A DNA stretch of 64,000 nt from Peribacillus sp. FSL E2-0218 (lineage in GTDB: Bacteria > Bacillota > Bacilli > Bacillales > DSM-1321), in contig NZ_CP150304.1 of assembly GCF_037992945.1 (NCBI RefSeq), forward strand, positions 2,855,501 to 2,919,500, read 5' to 3'. This document shows, piece after piece, positions 32,958 to 41,720 of the stretch (the first letter of the stretch is position 1; the number at the start of each line of letters is the position of its first letter). Made by a program: the position numbers and the translations under genes. The notes beneath the pieces are model-generated. The model had not been told where the DNA came from. It saw nothing but the letters and a program-made list of their open reading frames with translations, and did no database searches.

Positions 32958-33932
32958 TTATGTTTGGATATGGATCGTTGCTTTTCCGTTCTTCACATTC
33001 AAGGATGCCTTCGAACCGTTTGGTACCGTCACGAATGGATGAACATGGCCAAAATTGGCATTTGCGATGACAGGAATGCCCTTTAGCTCTTTTTTTGTTG
33101 CAATGATTTCCTGCAAGGCATAATCGGTCATTCCCGATTCCTTTTGGAAACGGCCGATGATGATTCCCTTGATTCCACCTGCATCTGGCTGGTGCAGCAA
33201 TGATTGTAAATCCCTGTCAAAACTGAATGGATGACTTTCTTCGTCATCTTCTATGAACAGGATACGTCCTTTAAGGGAAGGCATGAACTCTGTTCCTTGC
33301 AATAAATTGAGGGTGCAAAGATTTCCGCCAATGACGGTCCCGGCTGCATCCCCTTCCTGGATGACCATATACCCGTCATTCGGGTGGAAGGTGCGGTCCT
33401 CCTGTTCCAAATGCCAAGAATCATCACTCCACGTTTCACTCGGTGCTAGAAAGAAGCCGTCACTTTCGATTGTGGCCTTTTTGAAGTGCTCCATCGTGTA
33501 TGCAAGCCCGGCCTTCATCCCGAATGTAGAAAAATGCGGACCGGAGTATGTAGTTAAGTCTGTTTTTTTGTGGATAGCCAATAAAATGGCGGTTATATCA
33601 CTATATCCCATCAACACTTTAGGGTTTTTTTCAATCAAATCGTAATCGATATACCGTAATAATTGATTGGCATTATAACCCCCGATGGCTGTGAAGATTC
33701 CTTTTACATTCGGATCCCTGAATGCATCATGCAAATCCTCGATCCGGTCCTCGATCGAATTCGAAAAAAAGTCATCATGAAACAAAGCCGTTTTTCCATA
33801 TGTCACCTTAAAACCAAGCTCCGTCAATCTTTCTTCGGCCAATCTCCGTTGCTCCCCCTTGACAATCGCCAAGCTTCTCGAAGGCGCAATGACGCGTATT
33901 TCATCCCCTGCTTGCAGACGGGAAGGTATCAT
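32958..33932 (-). CDS. S66-family peptidase (LD-carboxypeptidase/MccF-like)
   Basis: A 324-residue serine peptidase of family S66. The nucleophile Ser lies in MGYSDITA, the Glu of the triad in FIEDDEES, and the His in NFGHVHPF, the usual Ser-Glu-His order. The N-terminal segment LQAGDEIRVIAPSRS is typical. Members cut murein LD-peptide bonds during recycling or hydrolyse microcin C-like conjugates; the sequence alone does not separate these. The ATG at 33932 follows AAGGGGG by eight bases, unlike two nearer upstream ATGs. No signal peptide, so it is cytoplasmic. Confidence 0.88.
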   Translation of the reverse strand: MIPSRLQAGDEIRVIAPSRSLAIVKGEQRRLAEERLTELGFKVTYGKTALFHDDFFSNSIEDRIEDLHDAFRDPNVKGIFTAIGGYNANQLLRYIDYDLIEKNPKVLMGYSDITAILLAIHKKTDLTTYSGPHFSTFGMKAGLAYTMEHFKKATIESDGFFLAPSETWSDDSWHLEQEDRTFHPNDGYMVIQEGDAAGTVIGGNLCTLNLLQGTEFMPSLKGRILFIEDDEESHPFSFDRDLQSLLHQPDAGGIKGIIIGRFQKESGMTDYALQEIIATKKELKGIPVIANANFGHVHPFVTVPNGSKASLNVKNGKATIHIQT

Positions 33933-34096
33933 TTCCATTTCCCCCTTCATTACATTACATAGTCGTTATTTTAGCAGAAATGGTCAATAAAGAAAAATCA
34001 AGCCGCTTAAAAAGGGTGCACCGCATGAATCCTGCCTGTCCATATATGGTCGGCAATCTTTAGAGTCATTCCCGTCCCTGTCATTCCAACATGAAG

Positions 34097-34123
34097 AAAG
34101 ACCAGTTTCTCAACTGGTCTTTT
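34097..34123 (-). terminator. Terminator of the YjcZ-type gene
   Basis: AAAGACCAGTT/AACTGGTCTTT with loop TCTC has A and T runs on both sides, 12 bases past the stop. Confidence 0.85.
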
Positions 34124-34134
34124 AGTCTATTCCA

Positions 34135-34299
34135 TTAGCAACAGAATGAAGCACCGATGATAATCAACAGAATGAACAAGACAACGATTAATGCGAAGCC
34201 TGATCCAAATCCGCCGCAACCGCCACCGTATCCACCGCCACCGCCGCAGTTACCACCACCATAGCCGTATCCTCCGCCAAATCCACCATATCCGTACAT
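34135..34299 (-). CDS. YjcZ-family Gly/Tyr-rich sporulation peptide
   Basis: A 54-residue peptide from ATG 34299, preceded by AAAAGGAGTG. The first 30 residues are Gly- and Tyr-rich with few other residues (MYGYGGFGGGYGYGGG and a GGGC), and the last 20 form a hydrophobic helix (FALIVVLFILLIIIGASFCC). This is the layout of the YjcZ/YvrJ-type sporulation proteins of Bacillus, which are abundant, spore-associated and functionally obscure. It is a single gene between terminator and S66 peptidase. Confidence 0.9.
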   Translation of the reverse strand: MYGYGGFGGGYGYGGGNCGGGGGYGGGCGGFGSGFALIVVLFILLIIIGASFCC

Positions 34300-34488
34300 A
34301 AAGTTTCACTCCTTTTAGAATTCTGATTTCTCTTTACACCTTACCATATGTCAATACGCCCGCCTTGGTCTGTGTATTTGCCCATTTTTTCTTGATTTAG
34401 GGAAAACTTTCGAATTCATCGCTACATCCTTCAGGGATGAACCACTAAAAATAACCAAGAAAAATGTCAAAAAACGTTTCTTATTTTA

Positions 34489-34516
34489 TTGTGTTACGTT
34501 GAATTTGGGATATAAT
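34489..34516 (+). promoter_or_regulatory. Candidate sigma-A promoter of the SGNH hydrolase gene
   Basis: TTGTGT and TATAAT are separated by 16 bases, about 80 bases before the start codon. The remaining 200 bases back to the YjcZ gene hold no gene that I can see. Confidence 0.5.
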
Positions 34517-34596
34517 AAGGAAAAAACAATTCTTAGCCTCTTTAAGCTATCCCATTCCTATAATGGATACATAAAAGGTTAAACGGGGGAACACAA

Positions 34597-35685
34597 TTGA
34601 AAAAGTACGCAAAATCCTTCATCCCTTTCGCTGCAATCGCCACGATTCTTCTTATCAGCTATATCCTTCAAAAAGTTCCTAAAACCTATGGATCAGATGA
34701 TTCGATAAATGTTTATCAAAAATTCCAATCAGGACAGCCCATTCAATATCTCGTTATCGGTGACAGTATCGGCAGGGGATCTGGCGCTGAAAATCCTAGC
34801 CTGACATGGTTCAAACAGTTAGAACATAAAATGAACGAAAAAGATGATTCCCGTTTACACGGCGATTATGTAGTCCAAAGCGGCTCCACTGCTTTTGAGG
34901 GTCTATTCAAGCTTTCCCAAAGAAGGGAACATGAACATAAGGATTTGATTTTCATCGTATTTGGTGAGAATGACCGAAAATATATGAATGTCGACGATTT
35001 TACGATGACCTATGAGGCATTGATCAGAAAAGCAAAACACCTTCACCCTCATGCAGAATTGTTTACGATAACGGAAAGTTCCTTGAAGCAGGACGAATTT
35101 GCTGCCGCGATTGCACGTTTATCCAATCATTACGGCGCAACGAATGTTGATATGCGTCCGGTATTCAGGAATTCCGGTTATACGGAGAAACAGTTGACTA
35201 AAGATCTGGTTCATCCGAATGGTCTTGGCTATAGATTTTATGCGAATGCCATTTATGATCGCTTCCAGGATAACGTCAAACGGGAAAAGACTGTAGCAGC
35301 GCTTCCCTCTAAGCTTCACGCCCATGCGGAATTAGAATTATCGGAAATTGAACACTATGAAAAAATGAAGGGCTTCCGTCCTAAAGGCGGCTATTATACA
35401 AGCAGTGAAAAAGGCAGTGTGATAGATTATCAATTCAACGGGAGCATTCTTGGCGTAAAGCTGCTGAGAAGTCCGGATGGCGGAGAGGTCAAAGTCTGGA
35501 TCGACGGCAATGAAGTCACGACATTGAATACATGGTGGCCATTCGCCCGGGAAAGATATATATACGTCACAAACGGACTACCTCCCGGTCCGCATACCGT
35601 CCGTTTTGAGGTAGCGGGGAGAATAAAAGCATTCGACCAGGATACCATCCCATATGTCAGGATTGCATCGATCATCACCGATTAA
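34597..35685 (+). CDS. Membrane-anchored SGNH/GDSL hydrolase
   Basis: A 362-residue extracytoplasmic hydrolase starting at TTG 34597, six bases after GGGGGA. An N-terminal hydrophobic helix (about 8-27) acts as signal anchor. The SGNH core runs from about 48 to 225: block I VIGDSIGRGSG with the nucleophile Ser, Gly in block II QSGSTAFEG, block III FGENDRK with Asn, and DLVHPNGLG with the Asp-His pair. A C-terminal beta domain (about 265-360; YTSSEKGSVIDYQFNGS, GGEVKVWIDGNEV) resembles carbohydrate-binding modules. It probably de-esterifies a cell-surface polymer, which is inference. Confidence 0.85.
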   Translation: MKKYAKSFIPFAAIATILLISYILQKVPKTYGSDDSINVYQKFQSGQPIQYLVIGDSIGRGSGAENPSLTWFKQLEHKMNEKDDSRLHGDYVVQSGSTAFEGLFKLSQRREHEHKDLIFIVFGENDRKYMNVDDFTMTYEALIRKAKHLHPHAELFTITESSLKQDEFAAAIARLSNHYGATNVDMRPVFRNSGYTEKQLTKDLVHPNGLGYRFYANAIYDRFQDNVKREKTVAALPSKLHAHAELELSEIEHYEKMKGFRPKGGYYTSSEKGSVIDYQFNGSILGVKLLRSPDGGEVKVWIDGNEVTTLNTWWPFARERYIYVTNGLPPGPHTVRFEVAGRIKAFDQDTIPYVRIASIITD

Positions 35686-35690
35686 ATTGT

Positions 35691-35720
35691 AAAAACCCCG
35701 ATAAATGAATCGGGGTTTTT
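35691..35720 (+). terminator. Bidirectional terminator between SGNH hydrolase and msrB
   Basis: AAAAACCCCGAT/ATCGGGGTTTTT with loop AAATGA serves the SGNH gene on the plus strand and msrAB on the minus strand. Confidence 0.92.
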
Positions 35721-35724
35721 ACAT

Positions 35725-36153
35725 TCAATCAAATAGCTTTTTGTATTCTCCGTACCCTTCTTTTTCAAGGTCTTCAAGCGGTATGAACCGTAAAGATGCG
35801 GAATTGATGCAATAACGCAGCCCGGATGGTCCCGGTCCATCATTGAAAACATGACCAAGATGGGAATCGGCAGTTTTTGAACGAACCTCGATTCTTCTCA
35901 TTCCGTAACTCGTATCAAGGTTTTCCACTACTTCTTCTTCTTTAAGCGGTTTCGTAAAACTTGGCCAACCGCAGCCTGAATCGAATTTTTCCTTTGAAGT
36001 GAACAGTGGGTCACCTGAAACGATATCCACATATAACCCTGCTTCCTTCAAATTCCAATATTCATTATGGAACGCTGGTTCTGTTCCGTTGTTTTGCGTG
36101 ACTTCATATTGGATCGGTGAAAGTTTCTGCTTCAATTCGTCTTTACTTTTCAT
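35725..36153 (-). CDS. msrB: Methionine-R-sulfoxide reductase MsrB
   Basis: A 142-residue enzyme that reduces the R epimer of protein methionine sulfoxide. It shows SGCGWPSFTKP, the His-containing SHLGHVF and the catalytic Cys in RYCINSASLRF. The two zinc-binding CxxC pairs of many MsrBs are absent, so it is a zinc-free form. The ATG overlaps the msrA stop (ATGA). Confidence 0.96.
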   Translation of the reverse strand: MKSKDELKQKLSPIQYEVTQNNGTEPAFHNEYWNLKEAGLYVDIVSGDPLFTSKEKFDSGCGWPSFTKPLKEEEVVENLDTSYGMRRIEVRSKTADSHLGHVFNDGPGPSGLRYCINSASLRFIPLEDLEKEGYGEYKKLFD

Positions 36154-36686
36154 TTTTTATCCCCCCAATAATTTTGTATAAATGCTTTTCGGCCCGAACC
36201 GGTCGAATATCTTTCATAATGCTCAGGCTGCTTTTTATAATAATGCTGATGATAGGTCTCTGCTGGATAAAATGGAGCCGCTGGTATGATCGGCGTTACG
36301 ATCGGTTTCGAAAATTTGCCGCTCGCCGAAAGCTCGGCTTTGGATGCTTCAGCAATTTCGCGTTGTTTTTCGTCATGATAAAAAATTGCCGTTTGATAGG
36401 AACTTCCCCGGTCATAAAATTGTCCTCCGGCATCGGTCGGGTCGATTTGCTGCCAAAACAACTCGACTATGTCCTCATATGGAAAGACTTTTGGATCAAA
36501 TGTAATTTGAACAGCTTCAAAATGTCCCGTGGTTTCAGAGCAAACTTCCTTGTACGTGGGATTTTCCGTTGTCCCGCCGGTATATCCGGAAATAACGGAT
36601 TCGATACCAGGCTGCTCATCGAACGGTTTCACCATGCACCAGAAGCATCCGCCTGCGAATGTTGCTTTCTCTAACTGTTTCGTCAA
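36150..36686 (-). CDS. msrA: Methionine-S-sulfoxide reductase MsrA
   Basis: A 178-residue enzyme that reduces the S epimer of methionine sulfoxide. The catalytic motif GGCFWCMVKPF lies at 12-22. YTGG and QQIDPTDAGGQFYDRGSSY complete the active site. The gene starts with TTG at 36686, seven bases after GGGAGG, and is followed by msrB with an ATGA overlap, the same msrA-msrB order as B. subtilis yppP-yppQ. Confidence 0.96.
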   Translation of the reverse strand: MTKQLEKATFAGGCFWCMVKPFDEQPGIESVISGYTGGTTENPTYKEVCSETTGHFEAVQITFDPKVFPYEDIVELFWQQIDPTDAGGQFYDRGSSYQTAIFYHDEKQREIAEASKAELSASGKFSKPIVTPIIPAAPFYPAETYHQHYYKKQPEHYERYSTGSGRKAFIQNYWGDKK

Positions 36687-36857
36687 AAGAAATCCTCCCT
36701 TTTTACAAACGATTCATTGAATGCATTTTAACGCTTTTACTTTGCCCTGTAAAATAATATGCCGTTTCATCCATCTTTTCAATGAATGGGTCAGACACAC
36801 ACATTGGCATTCCCCCGTAAGATGGAGTCATAATGGAAAAATGCGAGGTGTTTGGAA

Positions 36858-37601
36858 ATGAGCGATACACAATCATTTTTACAAAAAGCGAAAACCTATG
36901 GTTTACTATCGTCTTATTATCAATACAGCAATCCAAAGCTACATGAGTATTATTCCCAGAAACATTTGAAAAATCTTGAAAAAGCGTCACAACAACTGAA
37001 ATATGAACAAATGAAAGTCACACTTCCTGCACAAATGCGCATTTTACAAGTTGCTTCAGCTGCCCCCTCCATGGATATTCATGTAAATGGAGTCCGTATT
37101 TTCAAAAACCTCTCATTTAAAGAAAGCAGTCGTTACATGACCTTCCCTGCTGGAAGGCACCAGTTGGACATATATTTGAATGAAGAAACCCGTTCGCCCC
37201 TGCTCAGCCGGAACCTGGAGCTCGAAGGAGGGACATCTTATACGCTCGCCGCCGCTTTTGCCAATGAGTCCTTGACACTCTTACCATTCATTGATCTGCC
37301 CTTTGTCCCTCAAAATGAAGCAAAGTTCCGCTTCATACATTTGGCACGCGCAATGCCTTCGGTCGATATTGCCGTAAAAGATGGGGATGTCGTATTCGAA
37401 GAGATCTCTTTCCAACAGGCAAGTGACTATCTCACGATCCATCCCATGATTGTTGATTTCGATGCAAGGGAAGCCGGGACAAAACGAATCGTATCCTCAT
37501 TGCCTGATATGGAATTTAAAGAAAATACAGCTTCGACCCTTTATATGATCGGCTTGAATCATGAAACAGACCGCTTGGAATCAATTATGTTATCTCCATA
37601 A
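36858..37601 (+). CDS. DUF4397-domain protein
   Basis: A 247-residue protein from ATG 36858, eight bases after GAGGTG. A helical N-terminus (YSNPKLHEYYSQKHLKNLEK) precedes two copies of the DUF4397 beta domain: MRILQVASAAPSMDIHVNGV with a tail at about 60-145, and FRFIHLARAMPSVDIAVKDG from about 155 on. These repeats are seen in many Bacillus envelope and spore proteins of unknown function. I see no signal peptide, so its location is unclear. It is divergent from msrA. Confidence 0.8.
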   Translation: MSDTQSFLQKAKTYGLLSSYYQYSNPKLHEYYSQKHLKNLEKASQQLKYEQMKVTLPAQMRILQVASAAPSMDIHVNGVRIFKNLSFKESSRYMTFPAGRHQLDIYLNEETRSPLLSRNLELEGGTSYTLAAAFANESLTLLPFIDLPFVPQNEAKFRFIHLARAMPSVDIAVKDGDVVFEEISFQQASDYLTIHPMIVDFDAREAGTKRIVSSLPDMEFKENTASTLYMIGLNHETDRLESIMLSP

Positions 37602-37604
37602 ATA

Positions 37605-37636
37605 AAAAAACCAGGACATATCAATCCTGGTTTTTT
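37605..37636. terminator. Bidirectional terminator between the DUF4397 gene and ypmS
   Basis: AACCAGGA/TCCTGGTT with A and T runs; it lies four bases past the DUF4397 stop and 18 before the ypmS stop. Confidence 0.88.
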
Positions 37637-37653
37637 CATCCATTTCCCCTCGA

Positions 37654-38238
37654 TCACTGAAACGATGATGGGATGGTCAATAAAAACGAAATATCATCCT
37701 TTTTAAGATTGAAATCCTTCGCTTTGACCCTGATGTCACTTTTCAATTCCATATCCTGTAACGAAACGTAAATACTTTCATCATTTGGCCTGATGCTGAC
37801 CCATTCCGGCATATTATAGCGTTCGTTTATTAAATTCATTACATATGACACAGGAAGATTCATTCGGCCGACCGCAATAGATTTTTGCTTTAACACCAAG
37901 TCCCCGTTCTTTTGAGCAATCGGCTCGAAAGTTAATTTCATTTCCACTTCACGATTGAAAAATGGCATCGTCCCATACAACTCGACCTCGTCCGTCAAAT
38001 ATACTTCGTAATGCATGGGACCTGTCAATCCTTCCTTATCGAGATACTGATTGATCAGTCTTGTCAAATCTTCACGATTTGTGTGAATTTGAAATTGGAT
38101 ATCTTCCTCGTGGCTAACCTTTGGTATGAGTTCTTTGTCTTTAGCGGGTAAATTCACTAAAATCAGAACGAACAGGATGACCAGGATGTTTATCGCTAAG
38201 AGGGAAAAAAACAAAGTCTTCCATTTGACCTTTGTCAT
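37654..38238 (-). CDS. ypmS: YpmS-family (DUF2140) membrane-anchored protein
   Basis: A 194-residue protein with one N-terminal transmembrane helix (about 9-29) and an extracytoplasmic domain with LTRLINQYLDKEGLTGPMHY and SYVMNLINERYNMPEWVSI, as in YpmS. The family is of unknown function and is often beside the lipoprotein YpmR, as here: its ATG overlaps the ypmR stop (ATGA). Confidence 0.9.
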   Translation of the reverse strand: MTKVKWKTLFFSLLAINILVILFVLILVNLPAKDKELIPKVSHEEDIQFQIHTNREDLTRLINQYLDKEGLTGPMHYEVYLTDEVELYGTMPFFNREVEMKLTFEPIAQKNGDLVLKQKSIAVGRMNLPVSYVMNLINERYNMPEWVSIRPNDESIYVSLQDMELKSDIRVKAKDFNLKKDDISFLLTIPSSFQ

Positions 38239-39077
38239 TCTTGGTCATCATCTCCTTTGGCACTTGCTTCCAACGTGTCCTTTCCAATAGTGGTGATATC
38301 CATGTCATTATAAATTCTTGTCGCAATCAATTCATAACCACGATCATTCGGATGAAAATAATCTTCAGCATAAAGCAAATCTTCATCGGAATTCTTGAAA
38401 ATATCTGCTATTTCAATAAAATAAGCTGAATCATATTCTTCGATAATTTCTTTGCCACTTTCATTCCAATCATTCATGATCAGATCAAGCTCATAAAAAT
38501 CCCCGAACCACTTGGAAAACGGATTATACACGCCTACAAGGTAAATTTGGGCATGGTCATTTTCTGAGCGCACCTTATCGAGTATCTGCCTCAATCTTTT
38601 TTCATACCCTGATTTTGCCGCCTTAAACTGATTCAATTCCAAATTCGAGAAATTCTTTTTAAACACCTTCATGATATCATTGCCACCGATTGTGACGACG
38701 ACCGAATCAGCTTGTTCAATGTCTTTTTTAATTCTTGCCTTATCCAGTCTTTTCAAAAGTTGATCGGTTCGATTTCCGCGTATACCATGATTGATCATCT
38801 CTACAGAAGTAATCGATGGCTCTTTCTCCAGCTTATTTTGTAAATAAGGCAGATACCCGCCATTATCTTTGCTATCACCGACGCCTTGAGTCAAGGAATC
38901 GCCAATTGACACGATTTTCACAGGATCCGGAAAAAAGCTGGCAGGAATCGTTTCCTTTTCACTCAGCTTAACGATGCTTTTCTGCTGAACAGCTGGTTGG
39001 CTTGAAGCCGTTTCGCTTTGACCGCAACCAGAAATCCAAACTATGCATATGAAAAGACAGGTGATTCTGTATCTCAT
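38235..39077 (-). CDS. ypmR: SGNH-hydrolase lipoprotein YpmR
   Basis: A 280-residue lipoprotein of the GDSL/SGNH class. ATG 39077 has AAGGTGAGG upstream and opens a signal peptide with lipobox ISGC. The hydrolase blocks are VSIGDSLTQGVGDS, GIRGNRTDQLL, IGGNDIM and EDYFHPNDRGYELIA (Asp-His). It is coupled to ypmS. Substrate unknown; likely a membrane or wall ester. Confidence 0.9.
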   Translation of the reverse strand: MRYRITCLFICIVWISGCGQSETASSQPAVQQKSIVKLSEKETIPASFFPDPVKIVSIGDSLTQGVGDSKDNGGYLPYLQNKLEKEPSITSVEMINHGIRGNRTDQLLKRLDKARIKKDIEQADSVVVTIGGNDIMKVFKKNFSNLELNQFKAAKSGYEKRLRQILDKVRSENDHAQIYLVGVYNPFSKWFGDFYELDLIMNDWNESGKEIIEEYDSAYFIEIADIFKNSDEDLLYAEDYFHPNDRGYELIATRIYNDMDITTIGKDTLEASAKGDDDQE

Positions 39078-39525
39078 GGCCCTCACCTTCCTACCCATAT
39101 ATTATATCATGTAGAAAACGAAAGATTGCAAACAATATACCTCCGCTATAATTCAAGCGATAGCCTTTCCTACCATATGATATGAAAAATGCCGCGAATT
39201 AAAGCTAGTCCTATAAAATTTAGCATGTACTGAGCATGTAAAATCATTCTTCAGTTCATCCGTTTCTTCAAAAATCCACTCGACTGTTCCACTTACCCCA
39301 ATATAAAGCAAGGTAAACAAAAAAAAGTTCTTTTCGTAAAGGTTTTGTTTTTAAAACGAAGCGATTTAAGGTTGATCCTGGCGGAAATGCAAGGCTCCTG
39401 CGGGAAGATCGGGTCAGATGAAACCACGGGCGTTCACGGGGATATCAAACACAACGCATGACTTGGGCAATAGCAACAAATTATGCGAACACAGCCGAAA
39501 AAAAAAGAACAGGTCAGTAGCCTGT
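39078..39525. other. Intergenic region carrying a dispersed repeat
   Basis: About 450 bases between ypmR and ypmQ. The right half (39380-39496) is a repeat copy also found near the right end of the window. No gene was recognised. Confidence 0.5.
39380..39496. repeat. Dispersed GC-rich repeat, copy 1
   Basis: Begins GGCGGAAATGCAAGGCTCC and ends GCAATAGCAACAAATTATGC, then CAGCC. The same head and tail occur at 63803-63943. The head also resembles part of the 189-bp array. Confidence 0.7.
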
Positions 39526-39527
39526 TC
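39507..39527 (-). terminator. Terminator of ypmQ
   Basis: GAACAGG/CCTGTTC followed by nine T on the minus strand; the hairpin overlaps the ypmQ stop codon. Confidence 0.85.
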
Positions 39528-40116
39528 AATAATTTTGCAGGATTTTTATATGCTTGATCATGTCCTCAAAGGGGATGTCCTGCAGACCCGTATAATCGCG
39601 AATGATCTTGCCGTCTTGATCCATGAGAAAAAAGCTGGTTCCATGAATGACCTGATCCTCTTTTTCTGGTTTTTTGACGATCGTCTTGAAATTATCCAGT
39701 GCAAATTGCTCGATTTCTCCCTGACCATAACCAGTCAAAAAATGCCAATTTTTATAATCGACATTAAATTGATCACCAAATTTCTTTAATACATCCGGCT
39801 TGTCTATTTCGGGATCGACAGAAAAGGAGACGAATTCCACATCCCCTATCCCTTCATCCTTCAATTGCTGTTGCAGCTTCGACATATTGGAGGTCATCGG
39901 CAGACAGACCGTTTCACAGCTGGTAAAGATAAAATCCGCTACCCAAACCTTACCCTTGAGATCACTTTTTGAAAAAGGCTTGCCATCCTGATCGATGTAA
40001 CTAAAATCCTCAAGGTCCCAATTTTTCGCTTCCGGGACACCACTTGAACCACATGCCGTCAATAGCAATAGTATCGATGCCCCCATAGCTGCCATTAGCA
40101 CATGCAGCTTTCTCAT
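39526..40116 (-). CDS. ypmQ: Sco1/SenC-family copper/redox lipoprotein YpmQ
   Basis: A 196-residue lipoprotein (lipobox LTAC) with a thioredoxin fold. The CxxxC motif FTSCETVCLPM and the distal His in VIHGTSFF are the Cu-binding residues of Sco proteins. The B. subtilis protein is needed for assembly of the CuA site of cytochrome c oxidase. GGACGGGG precedes the ATG. No oxidase genes lie nearby, as in B. subtilis. Confidence 0.93.
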   Translation of the reverse strand: MRKLHVLMAAMGASILLLLTACGSSGVPEAKNWDLEDFSYIDQDGKPFSKSDLKGKVWVADFIFTSCETVCLPMTSNMSKLQQQLKDEGIGDVEFVSFSVDPEIDKPDVLKKFGDQFNVDYKNWHFLTGYGQGEIEQFALDNFKTIVKKPEKEDQVIHGTSFFLMDQDGKIIRDYTGLQDIPFEDMIKHIKILQNY

Positions 40117-40252
40117 TTCTACCCCGTCCTTTATGTATAAAATATTCTGATACTTCTTTCATTCTAACAGAACCTTTGCATGGAGGACAGTACCTCTTTC
40201 TATGGAGCGATAATCTATGTCAAAAGGAAGAACCTAACCGATAATATTCATC

Positions 40253-41095
40253 TCAATCCCAATAATACATGATTGCCATGGCGCCCTCACCTGTATGGGT
40301 ACTGACAACGGCGGTGGTTTCTTCTATCTTTAAATCCTGAAAGCCAGATAGTTCACTGATGGCATGACGGACTTTATCCGCCAATTCGAAACCGTTGGCA
40401 TGTACAAAACCAATGCCCCTGATTTTTTTACCATCCGTATCTTCCTTGAATTTCTTGATGATGAACTTCACGACCTGTGACTGGCTTCTGGCTTTGGAAA
40501 CCGGATGCAATACACCATCCTCCAAAAGCGCTATCGGCTTGATGTGAAGCAGTGAACCGATAAAAGCGGAAACTTTCCCAATCCTGCCGCCCTTAACAAG
40601 GTTATCCAGTGTTTCGATGACAATGATCAGGCTTGACTGTTTCTTGATATGCTCCAGCCTTTCGATTATTTCTGCAACGGATTTCCCTTCTTTCGCAAGC
40701 TTTGCGGCCTCGATCACTTGGAAAGACATCGACTTGGAAATGAATTTCGAGTCAAAAACGGTTACCTTCGCGTCGGACATGCTTGCGGCACTTTCCGCAG
40801 AGCGTACAGTCCCGCTCATACCACCTGTCATATGGATGGAAAGGACCTCCGTGCCGTCTTTGCCAAGCTCGTTGTAAACCTCCATAAACGTTCCTGCCGC
40901 AGGCTGTGAGCTTTTCGGAAGTTCTTTTGAACGGTTCATCCTTTTCAGGAATTCTTCCTGTTCGATTTCGACTTTATCCAAAAAGGTTTCCCCATCAATG
41001 GAAATCGATAAAGGAACCATCGTGATATCATAATATTCCAGTTCTTCCGGAGTCATATCCACCGTTGAGTCTGTCACTATCTTTACTTTATTCAT
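40253..41095 (-). CDS. DegV-family fatty-acid-binding protein (paralogue A)
   Basis: A 280-residue DegV/FakB-type protein. The family binds a fatty acid and presents it to a fatty acid kinase. DSTVDMTPEEL at the N-terminus, HMTGGMSGT around the ligand-binding Ser, GRIGKVSAFIGSLLHIKPI and THTGEGAMAIMYY at the C-terminus are typical. ATG 41095 follows AGGG. It is a lone gene; a second member lies at 58967-59812. No kinase subunit gene (FakA) is present in the window. Confidence 0.9.
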   Translation of the reverse strand: MNKVKIVTDSTVDMTPEELEYYDITMVPLSISIDGETFLDKVEIEQEEFLKRMNRSKELPKSSQPAAGTFMEVYNELGKDGTEVLSIHMTGGMSGTVRSAESAASMSDAKVTVFDSKFISKSMSFQVIEAAKLAKEGKSVAEIIERLEHIKKQSSLIIVIETLDNLVKGGRIGKVSAFIGSLLHIKPIALLEDGVLHPVSKARSQSQVVKFIIKKFKEDTDGKKIRGIGFVHANGFELADKVRHAISELSGFQDLKIEETTAVVSTHTGEGAMAIMYYWD

Positions 41096-41217
41096 CAATA
41101 CACATCCCTAAATTAACATATCTATTGTATTATACCTACTCAAGGTAAGCATTTAAACCTAAGGTCCTTTTTGTCATCCCGAGGCATGCTTCGCCTCGAA
41201 ATGATTACACAAAAAAA

Positions 41218-41316
41218 GACCGTTCCATCCACTAACCTTAAATGATGCCGCTTCATTCGATATCTCGTGGAATTCGGGGCATCTCTATTATCGGATTAGT
41301 TAGCGATGGAACAGTC
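41218..41316 (-). repeat. Long nested inverted repeat, terminator-like on the minus strand
   Basis: GACCGTTCCATC (41218-41229) pairs with GATGGAACAGTC (41305-41316) with one mismatch. Inside, ACTAACC pairs with GGATTAGT and GATGCC with GGCATC. On the minus strand the outer arm is followed by seven T. It may be a large terminator or the remnant of a small mobile element. Confidence 0.65.
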
Positions 41317-41320
41317 CGCA

Positions 41321-41581
41321 TCAAGCATTATTAAGTAAATTCCCAGGAAAAATTGTGTTATATACAGGCCATTTGAGCACGGATGCTAAATATTGCTTAA
41401 ATGAGTAACTCTCTTTATGATCTTTATTGGCAAAAACTTTCTTTACGAATACTTCCAAACGCACGGTCAACATAAAAAAATTCGGATCACTAGGCAGTAA
41501 GACAGGTATTTCTGAAATGGTGACCTTATGTCCAAAACAATCTTTGAATTCCAAGCATTTGAACATCAAAATATCAATCCT
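41321..41581 (-). CDS. Doubtful 86-residue orphan frame
   Basis: A frame starting MRIDILMFKCLEFKDCFGHK and continuing with protein-like hydrophobic strands (VTISEIPVLLPSDP, FFMLTVRLEVFVKKVF). I do not recognise it. There is no good ribosome binding site for the ATG at 41584 region or the TTG at 41638, which argues against it. The terminator-like inverted repeat begins directly after its stop, which argues for it. It may be a decayed gene. Confidence 0.3.
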   Translation of the reverse strand, partial: RIDILMFKCLEFKDCFGHKVTISEIPVLLPSDPNFFMLTVRLEVFVKKVFANKDHKESYSFKQYLASVLKWPVYNTIFPGNLLNNA

Positions 41582-41679
41582 CATTTTCAACCGATTGCTT
41601 ACATTATACACAATAAATCCAAAAGTATAAATATTCAAATGTGTAAAAAATAGGACAAATCATGCTTTATCAAGAATAC

Positions 41680-41720
41680 AAAAAGACCCATGAAGGACAG
41701 GTGCCTTCATGGGTCTTTTT
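41680..41720 (-). terminator. Terminator of tatAC
   Basis: A perfect 17-bp stem, AAAAAGACCCATGAAGG/CCTTCATGGGTCTTTTT, at the tatC stop. Confidence 0.95.

Larger units (their letters stand above)
41096..41719. other. Intergenic region with a long inverted repeat
   Basis: About 620 bases holding a small hairpin (41180-41198, CGAGGC/GCCTCG), a long nested inverted repeat (41218-41316) and a doubtful minus-strand frame (41321-41581). The tatAC terminator closes it at 41680-41720. Confidence 0.5.

Noticed and set aside
36117..36674. Plus-strand open frame of 185 codons
   Set aside because: Antisense shadow of msrA; msrA has a complete active-site motif, coupling to msrB and a good ribosome binding site.
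38235..39077. Treating YpmR and the SGNH hydrolase at 34.6 kb as a recent duplication
   Set aside because: They share only SGNH block motifs; the N-terminal anchors and the C-terminal domain differ.
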